This document shows, piece by piece, positions 8,950 through 17,804 of a DNA stretch of 64,000 bases. A program made the position numbers and the translations under genes. The notes below the pieces were generated by a model. That model saw only the letters and a list, made by a program, of their open reading frames with translations. It had not been told where the DNA came from and made no database searches. The DNA comes from Nitratireductor luteus (lineage in GTDB: Bacteria; Pseudomonadota; Alphaproteobacteria; Rhizobiales; Rhizobiaceae), in NCBI RefSeq assembly GCF_026162365.1, contig NZ_JAOANW010000002.1:124001-188000 (forward strand), in the 5' to 3' direction. How positions within the stretch are numbered: position 1 is the first letter of the stretch; each line of letters starts with the position of its first letter.

Positions 8950-9363
8950 TTATTCGGGAATGACGGCGGTCGCTTCGATCTCCACCTTCGCCCGGTCCTC
9001 GATGAGGGCGGCCACCTCCACCACGCTCATCGCCGGGAAATTGCGCCCCATCACCGCGCGATAGGCCTCGCCCAGATCACGCAGGCGCGCCAGATATTCG
9101 GCTTTGTCGGTGATGAACCATGTCATCCGGACCACATGCTCGGGTCCCGCGCCGCCCTCGCGCAGCAGCTCGGCGATATTCTCCAGCGTCTGGCGGACCT
9201 GGCCGACGAAGTCGTCCGTTTCGAACGTCTGGTCGGCGGTCCAGCCGATCTGGCCACCCAGATAGAGTGTGCGGCCGCTGGCGGCGATGCCGTTGGAGTA
9301 GCCCTTGGCGGGTTTCCATCCCGAGGGGCTCAGTATCTGGTGGGGTGAAGCGCTGGCGCTCAT
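8950..9363 (-). CDS. RidA/YjgF-family imine or enamine deaminase
   Basis: Small trimeric protein of 137 residues of the Rid family, which hydrolyses reactive enamines and imines. The fold motifs are visible: YSNGIAASGRTLYLGGQIGW near residue 21, VRQTLENIAELL near 56, and the C-terminal VVEVAALIEDRAKVEIEATAV. The usual arginine of RidA proper within the last strands appears altered (DRAKVEI replaces the PxxxVEIE form), so it may belong to another Rid subgroup. It sits 40 bases after livF at the end of the tryptophan/anthranilate gene run. Anthranoyl-CoA dearomatisation gives an enamine-type intermediate, so a role in that pathway is inferred, not shown. Confidence 0.85.
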   Translation of the reverse strand: MSASASPHQILSPSGWKPAKGYSNGIAASGRTLYLGGQIGWTADQTFETDDFVGQVRQTLENIAELLREGGAGPEHVVRMTWFITDKAEYLARLRDLGEAYRAVMGRNFPAMSVVEVAALIEDRAKVEIEATAVIPE

Positions 9364-9403
9364 CTTCGTGCCTTTTCCTGTTGTCCTGACCGTACTGGCG
9401 TGT

Positions 9404-10090
9404 CTAAACGCCGAGAAACCGTTCCTGGATATCGGGGGTCATCGTTTCAGGGTTGCCCTGCCACACGGTCTGGCCGCGCTCCAGGATAGTGCAGCGGTCA
9501 GCGACCGGAAGCAGTTCCGACAGGGTCTTGTCGACGATCAGGATGGACTGGCCTTCCTGCTTCAGGGTGCGGATGGCGGCCCAGATGTCCTTGCGGATCA
9601 CTGGCGCCAGACCTTCGGTCGCCTCATCCAGAATGACCAGCGTGGGATTGGTCATCAGCGCCCGCCCGATGGCCAGCATCTGCTGCTCGCCACCCGAAAG
9701 CGTCCGGGCACTCTGGCTCCGCCTTTCCGCCAGCCGGGGAAACAGCCAATGGATCTGCGCCAGGTCCCATTTGCCGGGCCGGGCGGCGGCGAGCAGGTTC
9801 TCTTCAACGGTCAGGTTGGCGAAGCAGCGGCGGCCTTCCGGCACGAGCCCGATGCCAAGCCGCGCCACCCGATGAGGGGGCAGCCCGACCGTTGGACGCC
9901 CGGCGAACAGGACCCTGCCCGAGCGCGCCGGCGTGAGATTGCAGATCGACCTTATGGTGGTGGTCTTGCCCATGCCGTTGCGGCCCATCAGCGCCACCAC
10001 CTCGCCCTCTTCCACGGTCAGTTGAACGTCGAAGAGTGCCTGTGACTTGCCGTAGAAGGTCTGCAACGCCTGCACTTCGAGTAGGCTCAT
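9404..10090 (-). CDS. livF: Liv-type ABC transporter ATP-binding protein LivF
   Basis: One of two ATPases energising uptake through the LivH/LivM channel at the inner membrane. The 228 residues carry Walker A (GRNGMGKTT near 36), Q-loop region, signature LSGGEQQMLAIGRAL near 137 and Walker B LVILDEATEGL near 158. The ATG at 10090 is chosen because the family starts at MSLLEVQ; it overlaps the livG stop by four bases. One oddity is DKTLSELLP near residue 190, where most LivF proteins read EQ(N/D) after the H-loop strand: the switch histidine or its usual Glu neighbour is replaced by Asp-Lys. Substrate is inferred from the neighbours. Confidence 0.93.
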   Translation of the reverse strand: MSLLEVQALQTFYGKSQALFDVQLTVEEGEVVALMGRNGMGKTTTIRSICNLTPARSGRVLFAGRPTVGLPPHRVARLGIGLVPEGRRCFANLTVEENLLAAARPGKWDLAQIHWLFPRLAERRSQSARTLSGGEQQMLAIGRALMTNPTLVILDEATEGLAPVIRKDIWAAIRTLKQEGQSILIVDKTLSELLPVADRCTILERGQTVWQGNPETMTPDIQERFLGV

Positions 10091-10836
10091 GCCGCGTCCC
10101 CCAGATAGGCTTCGCGCACCGCCGGATCGGAGCGGATTTCCTCGACCGTCCCGGTAGCAATGACCCGGCCATAAACGAGGACGGAAATCCGGTCGGCCAG
10201 GGCGAAGACCGCTTCCATGTCGTGCTCCACCAGCAGGATCGGCGCTTCGTGCCGCAGATCGTGCAGGAAGGCGGTCAATGCACGCGAGCCCTCCGGCCCC
10301 ATGCCGGCCATCGGTTCGTCCAGAAGGAAAGCCCGCGCACCCAGCGCCAGGGCGACCGCGATTTCGAGCTGTCGCCGCTCGCCATGGGAAAGCTCGGCCG
10401 CCGGAATGGCGGCGCGGTCCTGGAGGCCGACCCGTTCCAGCGCTTCCATCGCCGGTCCGGTCAAAGTGCGGTCGCTCATCACCGGACGAAAGAAGCGGAA
10501 GCTCGATCCCTGCCGCGCCTGCACCGCCAGCATGACGTTGCGCAGCGCGGAAAATTCCGGCGCGAGCGAGGAGACCTGGAACGTGCGGCCGAGGCCGAGG
10601 CACGCCCGCTCGGCGACACCCATCCGCAGGACGTCGCGGCCGAGAAAGCGTACTTCCCCGCTGTCCGGCATCAGCGTTCCGGCGATCTGGTGGATGAGGG
10701 TGGATTTTCCCGCGCCATTGGGGCCGATGAGCGCGTGGATCTCGCCGGGCTTCAGGTCGAGGTTCACATCGTCGGTGGCCTTCAGCGCGCCGAAGCTCTT
10801 TTTCAGGCCGCGAATATCGAGCACGGGTTCAGCCAT
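10087..10836 (-). CDS. livG: Liv-type ABC transporter ATP-binding protein LivG
   Basis: Second ATPase of the uptake system, 249 residues. Walker A is GPNGAGKST near residue 39, signature LSHGERRQLEIAVAL near 152, Walker B AFLLDEPMAGM near 172 and H-loop LLVEHDM near 205. It overlaps livM by eight bases and livF by four, which indicates translational coupling. Length and motif order are normal for LivG. Confidence 0.95.
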   Translation of the reverse strand: MAEPVLDIRGLKKSFGALKATDDVNLDLKPGEIHALIGPNGAGKSTLIHQIAGTLMPDSGEVRFLGRDVLRMGVAERACLGLGRTFQVSSLAPEFSALRNVMLAVQARQGSSFRFFRPVMSDRTLTGPAMEALERVGLQDRAAIPAAELSHGERRQLEIAVALALGARAFLLDEPMAGMGPEGSRALTAFLHDLRHEAPILLVEHDMEAVFALADRISVLVYGRVIATGTVEEIRSDPAVREAYLGDAA

Positions 10837-11812
10837 GCCGCGCCCTCCCCGCGAGCAGGCCCATCACGCCGCCCCGCGCGAAAAGCACAACACCCAGAAG
10901 CACGAGCCCGAGAAACAATTGCCAGCGCTCGGTAATGCCGCCGAGGGCGAATTCGAACAGCACGAACAGTGCCGCGCCCGCCAGCGGACCGCCCAACCGC
11001 CCGACGCCGCCGAGGATGATGAGGACAATGAGTTCGCCCGACATGTGCCAGGAAAGCATGGAGGGACTGACGAAGCGGTTGAGGTCGGCGAAGAGGGCGC
11101 CGGCCACGGCGGTCAGCATCGCCGAGATGACGAAGGCCGCGAGGCGGATCGTGAACGGCGCGATGCCGACGGCGGCAAGCCGGACCTCGTTCTGGCGTCC
11201 GGCCTGGAGAGCAGCGCCGAAGCGGGAATTCATGAGGCTCCGGAAGGCGGCGAGCCCCGTACACAGAACGCCGAAGCAGATCAGGAAGAATGGCATCGGC
11301 GCCAGCGTATTGGCGCCCGGAAAGGCGTTTCGCACATAGATCGAAAGCCCGTCCTCGCCGCCATAGGCGGGCCAGGAAATGGCGAAATAGTAGACCATCT
11401 GGGCAAAAGCGAGTGTGATCATGATGAAATAGACGCCCGACGTCCTCAGCGAGATGAGGCCGATCAGGGAGGCTGCGGCACCGGCCGCAAGCGCTCCAAC
11501 GATCCAGATGACGATCATATCATTCGTGCCAGGCAGGCCGAGGAACAATGGCTCGCCATTGAAGGCGTGGGTGGCCAGGATGCCGGCTGCATAGCCGCCA
11601 ATGCCGAAGAAGGCGGCGTGGCCGAAGGACACCAGTCCGCCGAGCCCCAGCGCGATGTTGAGCCCGGTCGCGGCCAGCGCCAGGATGGCGATGCGAGTGG
11701 CCAGTGTGATGTAGAAGGGTTCGTCGATCGCCTGTGCGGCAAAGGGTGCCGCCAGGAGCGCGGCGATCAGGACCGCGGTGACGATAGCTTCTCGCGTCAT
11801 CCCGCGCCTCAT
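10829..11812 (-). CDS. livM: Liv-type ABC transporter permease LivM
   Basis: Integral inner-membrane permease of 327 residues with about eight to nine hydrophobic segments. The family motifs are present: GLNIALGLGGLVSFGHAAFFGIGGY near residue 43 (split here as GLNIALGLGG and SFGHAAFFGIGGY) and the cytoplasmic EAA-like loop QAGRQNEVRLAAVGI near 207. It forms the channel with LivH. It overlaps livH by four bases and livG by eight. Confidence 0.94.
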   Translation of the reverse strand: MRRGMTREAIVTAVLIAALLAAPFAAQAIDEPFYITLATRIAILALAATGLNIALGLGGLVSFGHAAFFGIGGYAAGILATHAFNGEPLFLGLPGTNDMIVIWIVGALAAGAAASLIGLISLRTSGVYFIMITLAFAQMVYYFAISWPAYGGEDGLSIYVRNAFPGANTLAPMPFFLICFGVLCTGLAAFRSLMNSRFGAALQAGRQNEVRLAAVGIAPFTIRLAAFVISAMLTAVAGALFADLNRFVSPSMLSWHMSGELIVLIILGGVGRLGGPLAGAALFVLFEFALGGITERWQLFLGLVLLGVVLFARGGVMGLLAGRARHG

Positions 11813-12729
11813 CCGTTTGCCGAAAACAGGCCCTGCGGACGCACCGCGAGCACCAGAGCCATCACGATATAGATCAGCATCGAGGCGATGGCCGCGCCTA
11901 TCGCAGCGGCGTCCGATGGCTCGATGAAAACGGCGAAGAAGCGCGGCAGTAGGAAGCGGCCCAGTGTCTCGGTCACGCCGACCAGGAGCGAGCCGATCAA
12001 TGCCCCTTTGATGGAGCCGATGCCGCCGATGACGATGACGACGAAGGCGAGGATCAGAACCGGCTCGCCCATCCCCACCTGCACCGATTGCAGCGCACCG
12101 ACCAGTGCCCCGGCAAGGCCGGCAAGGGCCGCACCCAGCGCGAAGACGAGCGTATAGAGCGTGCGGATGTCGACGCCAAGCGCGGCGATCATCTCGCGGT
12201 CCGATTCGCCGGCGCGGATGCGCATGCCGAGCCGGGTGCGCGAGATCAGCAGATAGAGCCCGACAGCCACCGCCACGCCCACGCCGATGACGGCGAGCCG
12301 GTAGAGCGGATAGCTGGCGCCGCCCGGCAGCCTCACCGCGCCCGAAAGCAGCGGCGGAATGTCGAGATAGAGCGGAAATGAGCCGAAAACCCAGCGCGTT
12401 CCCTCCGAAAAGATGAGGATCAGCGCAAAGGTGGCAAGCACCTGGTCGAGATGATCGCGGTCATAAAGGCGGCGGATGACCAGTATTTCGATGACCGCCC
12501 CGGCGGCAGCGGCGGCCGCCAGGCTCGCCACAAGTCCCAGCCAGAACGAGCCCGTCGCCGCGGCGACCGCGGCGCATGCGAACGCGCCGACCATGAAGAG
12601 CGAGCCATGGGCGAGGTTGATGAGGCCCATCACGCCGAATATCAGCGTCAGCCCGGCCGCCATCAGGAACAGCATGACGCCGAACTGCAGGCCGTTGAGG
12701 ATTTGCTCGATGAGGAGGGCGGTGGACAC
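11809..12729 (-). CDS. livH: Liv-type ABC transporter permease LivH
   Basis: Inner-membrane permease of 306 residues, with the N-terminal LivH signature NGLQFGVMLFLMAAGLTLIF and GLINLAHGSLFMVGAF, and the conserved loop RAGESDREMIAALGV near 177. The start is a GTG at 12729. livK lies 200 bases upstream on the same strand; the gap holds a repeat element, so livHMGF may be expressed at a lower level than livK by partial termination. Confidence 0.94.
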   Translation of the reverse strand: MSTALLIEQILNGLQFGVMLFLMAAGLTLIFGVMGLINLAHGSLFMVGAFACAAVAAATGSFWLGLVASLAAAAAAGAVIEILVIRRLYDRDHLDQVLATFALILIFSEGTRWVFGSFPLYLDIPPLLSGAVRLPGGASYPLYRLAVIGVGVAVAVGLYLLISRTRLGMRIRAGESDREMIAALGVDIRTLYTLVFALGAALAGLAGALVGALQSVQVGMGEPVLILAFVVIVIGGIGSIKGALIGSLLVGVTETLGRFLLPRFFAVFIEPSDAAAIGAAIASMLIYIVMALVLAVRPQGLFSANG

Positions 12730-12834
12730 TGTCTGGTTCCGCTGGTCGGTTTGAAGATCAGGACTGGTCGATAGCGACTTCGGGCAGAGGGTAAGGTTGA
12801 GCGCAGCGCCGACTTTGGCAATCCGTGGCGCCGC

Positions 12835-12920
12835 CCCTCATCCGCCTGCCGGCACCAGCCCGGGTCGAGCCATTGGTCTCGACCCGTCCTTCGGACCCCG
12901 TGAACGGGGAGAAGGCGGCT
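12835..12920. repeat. intergenic palindromic element between livK and livH
   Basis: CGGGTCGAG (12861-12869) and CTCGACCCG (12878-12886) form a nine-base-pair stem, followed by CCCCGT-GA-ACGGGG at 12897-12910. The flanks CCCCTCATCCGCCTGCCGGC and GGGGAGAAGG are hallmarks of a mosaic repeat frequent in Rhizobiales. It fills most of the livK-livH gap and may act as a processing or attenuation structure. Confidence 0.55.
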
Positions 12921-12929
12921 GGTAGTCTT

Positions 12930-14075
12930 CTACATCCCGCACTCGGCGGCGTAGGCGTCCTGGTGATCCTCCAGCGCGACGCCGATGATCTTGTTGGTCA
13001 GCACGTCGCCTTCCTTGACCACCTCACGGACGTAGATGTCCTGAATCGGGTGGTTGTTGTTGCCGAACTTGAAATCGCCACGGGTCGACTTGAAATCGGC
13101 TTCCTTCAGGGCGGCGCGGAAGGCGTCCTTGTCCTTCACGTCGGCCTTTTCCATGGCGGACAGGATGAGGTTCGCGGTGTCGAAGCCCTGGCTGGCATAG
13201 AGCGAAGGCAGGCGGCCATATTCGGCCTGAAAGCTTTCGACGAAGGCCTTGTTGGTCTCGTTGTCGATATCCTTGGACCATTGCGAGGTGTTTTTGACGC
13301 CCAGCGCCGCATCGCCCACAGCGCCCAGTATGTCCTGGCCGAAGGAGAAGGCCGGGCCGATGAGCGGCGCGCCGACGCCCGCTTGCGCGTACTGCTTGGT
13401 GAACGCGATGCCCATGCCGCCGGGCAGGAAGACGAAGACGGCGTCCGCGCCCGAATCGCGGATCTGGGCGATTTCGCCCGCATAGTCGGTCTGGCCGAGC
13501 TGCGTGTAGACCTCGCCCGCCAGTTCGCCCTCATACATGCGCTTGAAGCCGGTCAGCGCATCGGTGCCCGCCGGGTAGTTGGGCGCCATGATGAATACGT
13601 TCTTGTGGCCGGCCGAATTGGCGTAGGCGCCGGCGGCCTCGTGCAGATTGTCGTTCTGCCAGGCGACGTTGAAATAGTTTTCGTTGCACATCTTGCCGGC
13701 AAGCTGCGACGGGCCGGCATTGGGCGATATATAGAAGGTGCCCTGGTTCACCGTGTTCGGCACGACCGCCATCGCCAGGTTCGACCAGATGATGCCGGTC
13801 AGGATGTCCACCTTGTCGCTCTGCAGCATCTTGTCTGCGATCTGGACGGCCAGTTCCGGTTTCCGCGCGTCGTCCTCGACGATCACTTCAAGCTCGTCGT
13901 TGCCGACCTGCTTCACCGCCAGCATGAAGCCGTCGCGCACGTCGACGCCCAACCCCGCACCACCGCCCGAAAGCGTGGTGATCATGCCGACCTTGACCGG
14001 CTCGGCCTGAGCGAGACCAATCGAAAGGGTGCCCGCGGCAAATGCCGCGAGGCCGGTTTTTAGAATGTTTCTCAT
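12930..14075 (-). CDS. periplasmic substrate-binding protein of Liv-type transporter
   Basis: Extracytoplasmic solute receptor (peripla_BP_6 type) of 381 residues. A Sec signal peptide of about 24 residues ends at LAQA before EPVKVGMITTLSG. The two-lobed fold motifs EVIVEDDARKPELAVQIADK and YASQGFDTANLILSAM are clear. The start ATG has a good ribosome site, GGGAGAAA, seven bases upstream. It lies 65 bases after kynA in the same direction. Liv-type receptors of this kind take branched amino acids, amides or aromatic acids; the surrounding genes suggest tryptophan, kynurenine or anthranilate, but the sequence alone does not show the ligand. Confidence 0.9.
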   Translation of the reverse strand: MRNILKTGLAAFAAGTLSIGLAQAEPVKVGMITTLSGGGAGLGVDVRDGFMLAVKQVGNDELEVIVEDDARKPELAVQIADKMLQSDKVDILTGIIWSNLAMAVVPNTVNQGTFYISPNAGPSQLAGKMCNENYFNVAWQNDNLHEAAGAYANSAGHKNVFIMAPNYPAGTDALTGFKRMYEGELAGEVYTQLGQTDYAGEIAQIRDSGADAVFVFLPGGMGIAFTKQYAQAGVGAPLIGPAFSFGQDILGAVGDAALGVKNTSQWSKDIDNETNKAFVESFQAEYGRLPSLYASQGFDTANLILSAMEKADVKDKDAFRAALKEADFKSTRGDFKFGNNNHPIQDIYVREVVKEGDVLTNKIIGVALEDHQDAYAAECGM

Positions 14076-14140
14076 ACTGTTTCTCCCATTGTCTTAGCTT
14101 TCCTGGTTCCTCGTCGTTTCGCCAGCCGGTTCCGGCCGTT

Positions 14141-14974
14141 CTAGAGCTCCGTACGCAGATACCAGAGCTCCGGGAACAACTCGACTTCAAGCATTCTGCG
14201 AAGATAGGACACTCCCAGCGTTCCCCCCGTGCCCCGCTTCAACCCGATGATGCGCTCCACGGTGGTAACGTGGTTGAAGCGCCAGCGGCGAAAATAGTCC
14301 TCGAAATCAACCAGCTTTTCGGCAAGCTCATAAAGAGCCCAGTGATCGTCCGGCGCAAGATAGACCTGTTTCCATGCTTCCTGCACCTTCTCGCTCGGCT
14401 TGCGGGTGTCGCGCCAGTCGCTGCGCTTTGCGTCCTCGCCGATGTCGAAGCCGCGGCGCGCAAGCAGAAGCAGCGCCTCATCGTAAAGGCTGGGCTCGCT
14501 GAGGATCGCCTCGAGCGTGGATATGGCCTGCGGATTACCGCGATGCTGCTTGAGCATTGTGAGGTTGCGGTTGCCGGCCAGGAACTCGACCGCCCGGTAC
14601 TGCCAGGACTGGAAGCCGGAGGACTGCCCAAGGGCGCCGCGGAAGCTCGTATATTCGCTGGGCGTCATGGTGCGCAGGACGTCCCAAGCGTTGTTGAGCT
14701 GCTCGAAGATGCGGGCCACCCGTGTCAGCATCTTGAAGGCAGGGCGGAGCCGGTCCTCGGCGATTGCCTGCTTGGCGGAGCGGATTTCGTGGATGGCGAG
14801 CTTCATCCATAGTTCGGAAACCTGGTGCTGGATGATGAAGAGCAGTTCGTCATGCGCCGTCGAATGCAGCTTCTGGGCGTCGAGGACCCGGTCGAGACGG
14901 AGATAGTCGCCATAGGACATGTCGGGCATGAGGTCGGCCGCCGCTTCGTCCGGCATGTGTTCGCGCTCCGTCAT
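14141..14974 (-). CDS. kynA: tryptophan 2,3-dioxygenase
   Basis: Heme dioxygenase that opens the indole ring of L-tryptophan to N-formyl-L-kynurenine. The 277-residue all-helical protein shows SYGDYLRLDRVLDAQ near the start, DELLFIIQHQVSELWMKL (heme and substrate region), SSGFQSWQYRAVEF near 120, WRFNHVTTVERIIG near 225 (with the proximal heme His) and KRGTGGTLGVSYLRR. The ATG at 14974 overlaps the kynU stop by four bases; an in-frame ATG at 14956 is an alternative. Length is normal. It is the first enzyme of the tryptophan route encoded here. Confidence 0.96.
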   Translation of the reverse strand: MTEREHMPDEAAADLMPDMSYGDYLRLDRVLDAQKLHSTAHDELLFIIQHQVSELWMKLAIHEIRSAKQAIAEDRLRPAFKMLTRVARIFEQLNNAWDVLRTMTPSEYTSFRGALGQSSGFQSWQYRAVEFLAGNRNLTMLKQHRGNPQAISTLEAILSEPSLYDEALLLLARRGFDIGEDAKRSDWRDTRKPSEKVQEAWKQVYLAPDDHWALYELAEKLVDFEDYFRRWRFNHVTTVERIIGLKRGTGGTLGVSYLRRMLEVELFPELWYLRTEL

Positions 14975-16170
14975 GTCACCTTCTCCCGCCGCTGATATTC
15001 CGCCCACTCCCAAAGCCGTCCTCGCATGACCGCCTCGAGATGCATTGCCGCCTCGATGACGTCCTCGACGCCTACATAGAGCGGCGTGAAGCCGAAGCGC
15101 ATGATGTCCGGCGCCCTGAAATCGCCGATGACGCCGCGGTCGATTAGGGCTCGCATCGCAGCATAGCCTTCGCCGAAACGGAACGAGACCTGCGAACCGC
15201 GCCTTGCCGGGTCGCGCGGCGAGGCGAGTTCGAGTTCGGGGCACCGTGTCTCGACCTCGGCGATGAAACGCTCCGTAAGTTCTGTCGAACGTTTGCGCAC
15301 CGCCTGCATGTCGACATCGGCCCAAACGTCGAGCGCAGCGTCGAGCGACGCCATGGAGAGGATCGGCGGCGTGCCTACGCGCATGCGGTTGATGCCCTCC
15401 GCCGGCTGGTAATGCTGCTCGAATGCGAAGGGGGCATAGTGGCCCATCCAGCCAGCCAGCAACGGCTCGATGCGCCCGGCATGGTCGGGCCGCACATAAA
15501 GGAAGGCAGGGGCGCCCGGCCCGCCGTTCAGATATTTGTAGCCGCAGCCGACTGCGAAATCGGCATTGGCCGCCTTCAGATCCACAGGCAGCGCGCCGGC
15601 GGAATGGGCAAGGTCCCAGATGACAAGCGCGCCCTCCGCATGCGCCCTCTTGGTCAGCGATGCCATGTCGTGCAGACGGCCGGTGCGGTAGTCCACCTCC
15701 GTCAGCATGACGACGCCACTGTCCGCGCCGATCGCGTCCTCGACCGCCTCCGGCGCGACCACCTTCACCTCATGTCCTTGCCCGAGACCGGCGGCCACCC
15801 GTTCGGCGACATAGATGTCGGTCGGAAAATTGCCGCTGTCCGTCAGTATACGCTTACGCTCTGTCTTGGCGAGCGCGGCCGTCAGCACCTTGAAGAGATT
15901 CACCGAGGTGGAATCGCCAGCAACCACCGTTCCCGCGTCCGCGCCGATCAGCCGGGCGATCTTGTTGCCGACGGTGACAGGCAGGTCGATCCAGCCGGCC
16001 TCGTTCCAGCCGCGAATGAGCTTACTCCCCCACCCCTTCTCCACCTCGCGTGCGACGCGCTCCCTTGCCGCGCGCGGCAAGGGGCCCAGCGAGTTGCCGT
16101 CGAGATAGATCACGCCGTCCGGCAGTTCGAACAGCGCCCGCGTGGCACGAAAGAGATCGGGCACTGTCAT
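14971..16170 (-). CDS. kynU: kynureninase
   Basis: PLP enzyme that cleaves L-kynurenine to anthranilate and L-alanine. The 399 residues include YLDGNSLGPLPRAA near 22, the phosphate loop VAGDSTSVNLFKVL near 84, DLAHSAGALPVDL near 197 with the PLP-binding Asp, and the Schiff-base lysine in VGCGYKYLNGGPGAPAF near 225. It overlaps the ligase gene by four bases upstream and kynA by four downstream, so the three are one translation-coupled unit. Its product is the substrate of the next upstream gene product. Confidence 0.97.
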   Translation of the reverse strand: MTVPDLFRATRALFELPDGVIYLDGNSLGPLPRAARERVAREVEKGWGSKLIRGWNEAGWIDLPVTVGNKIARLIGADAGTVVAGDSTSVNLFKVLTAALAKTERKRILTDSGNFPTDIYVAERVAAGLGQGHEVKVVAPEAVEDAIGADSGVVMLTEVDYRTGRLHDMASLTKRAHAEGALVIWDLAHSAGALPVDLKAANADFAVGCGYKYLNGGPGAPAFLYVRPDHAGRIEPLLAGWMGHYAPFAFEQHYQPAEGINRMRVGTPPILSMASLDAALDVWADVDMQAVRKRSTELTERFIAEVETRCPELELASPRDPARRGSQVSFRFGEGYAAMRALIDRGVIGDFRAPDIMRFGFTPLYVGVEDVIEAAMHLEAVMRGRLWEWAEYQRREKVT

Positions 16171-17792
16171 TGTGTCGGTGTCTCCCGCAATCGGAAGCGC
16201 TGTATCTTGCCCGTCGCGGTCTTTGGCAGGCTTTCCACGAAAACGATCGAGCGCGGATATTTATAAGGCGCGATGGCCGCCTTCACGTGGTCCTGCAGGC
16301 GCTTGACCGTGGCGTCGTCGCAGGGGACGCCGGAGGCGACCACCACGTGGGCCTGGACGATCTGGCCCCGCTCGGCATCCTCGGCGCCAATCACCGCGCA
16401 TTCGGCCACATCCGCATGGGCCAGCAGCGCTGCCTCGACCTCGGGCCCGGCGATATTGTAGCCGGCGGAAACGATCATATCGTCCGAGCGCGCGGCGAAG
16501 TGGAAGCGGCCTTCCTCATCCTGGATGAAGGAATCTCCCGTAAGGTTCCAGCCGTCGCGCACATAGTCCTTCTGCCGCTCGTCGGCGAGGTAGCGGCAGC
16601 CGGTGGGACCGCGCACGGCCAGGCGTCCGATCTCGCCGCGCGGCACCTCGTTCATGTCCTCGTCGACGACACGCGCCTCATACCCCGTCACCGGCCTTCC
16701 GGTGCAAGCCGGGCGCATGTCGTCAAAGCGGTTGGAGATGAAGATGTGCAGCATTTCGGTCGCACCGATGCCGTCGAGGATGGGCTTGCCCGTCTTGTGC
16801 AGCCATTCCTCGCAGACGGGGCCCGGCAACGTCTCGCCCGCAGAGACCGCCGCGCGCAGCGAGGAAAGGTCTGCGCCCCCGTCCATGGCGGCCAGCATGG
16901 CGCGGTATGCGGTGGGCGCGGTGAAGCTGATCGTCGCGCGGTATTTCTCAATGATCTCCACCATGTTCGGCGGCGTCGCGCTTTCCAGGAGCGTGGCCGC
17001 GGCTCCGAAACGCAGTGGAAAAATTGCCAGCCCGCCAAGTCCGAAGGTGAAGGCCAGCGGCGGCGAACCCACGAAAACGTCGTCCGGCGTGACCTGGAGC
17101 ACTTCCTTCGCATAGCCGTCGGCTATGATCAGCAGGTCGCGGTGGAAATGCATCGTCGCCTTGGGAACACCGGTGGTGCCCGAGGTGAAGCCAAGCAACG
17201 CGACATCGTCGCGCCCCGTCTTCACCGCATCGAACCGCACCGGCTTGTTGAGTGCGATGCGGTCGAGCTCGGCGTCGAAATTGGCGGTGCCATCGAAGCC
17301 CACCACCTGCTTCAAGTATCTGCTGCCCTTGGCGCAGGCGACGAGCTCGTCCTTGATGCGGGTGTCGCAGAGCGCCAAGGCGACCTCGGCCTTGTCGACG
17401 ATCTTGCCGAGTTCGCCGGCGCGCAGCATCGGCATCGTGTTGACGACCACCGCCCCAGCCTTGGTGGCGGCCAGCCAGCAGGCGACCATGGCGGGATTGT
17501 TGGCCGAGCGGATCAGGATCCGATGGCCCGGCTTGACGCCGTAATCCTCGACCAGCGCATGGGCGAGCCGGCTGGTCCAGTCGGCCAGTTCCTTATAGGT
17601 ACGCTGGCGGCCATTGCCGATCAGCGCAACATGGTCGCCAAACCCTTTCTCCACCATGCGGTCGGTGAGTTCGACGCCGGCGTTCAGATATTCTGGATAA
17701 TCGAACCCCTCCAGAAGGAAGTCCGGCCATTGATCCGGCGGCGGGAGGTTGTCCCGCGTGAATGTATCGACATGCGCCGATGGTCCCAGCAT
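16167..17792 (-). CDS. 2-aminobenzoate (anthranilate)-CoA ligase
   Basis: AMP-forming acyl-CoA synthetase that activates an aromatic acid to its CoA thioester. The 541 residues contain the AMP motif LGFTSGTTGVPKATMHFH near 197, substrate-pocket region, LDGIGATEMLHIF near 330, the hinge GDSFIQDEEGRFHF near 413 and the C-terminal catalytic lysine in LPKTATGKIQRFRL. It resembles benzoate- and 2-aminobenzoate-CoA ligases most. The neighbours kynureninase and a 2-aminobenzoyl-CoA monooxygenase/reductase make anthranilate the likely substrate. Azoarcus evansii uses the same logic (abm genes); I have not assigned that symbol because orthology cannot be tested here. Confidence 0.9.
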   Translation of the reverse strand: MLGPSAHVDTFTRDNLPPPDQWPDFLLEGFDYPEYLNAGVELTDRMVEKGFGDHVALIGNGRQRTYKELADWTSRLAHALVEDYGVKPGHRILIRSANNPAMVACWLAATKAGAVVVNTMPMLRAGELGKIVDKAEVALALCDTRIKDELVACAKGSRYLKQVVGFDGTANFDAELDRIALNKPVRFDAVKTGRDDVALLGFTSGTTGVPKATMHFHRDLLIIADGYAKEVLQVTPDDVFVGSPPLAFTFGLGGLAIFPLRFGAAATLLESATPPNMVEIIEKYRATISFTAPTAYRAMLAAMDGGADLSSLRAAVSAGETLPGPVCEEWLHKTGKPILDGIGATEMLHIFISNRFDDMRPACTGRPVTGYEARVVDEDMNEVPRGEIGRLAVRGPTGCRYLADERQKDYVRDGWNLTGDSFIQDEEGRFHFAARSDDMIVSAGYNIAGPEVEAALLAHADVAECAVIGAEDAERGQIVQAHVVVASGVPCDDATVKRLQDHVKAAIAPYKYPRSIVFVESLPKTATGKIQRFRLRETPTQ

Positions 17793-17804
17793 TGGAGTTC
17801 ACCC

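Noticed and set aside
7651-9348. 565-codon frame opposite gnd, the Fur-like gene and RidA
   Set aside because: It spans three well-supported genes on the other strand and shows only Arg/Gly/Ala-rich shadow sequence.
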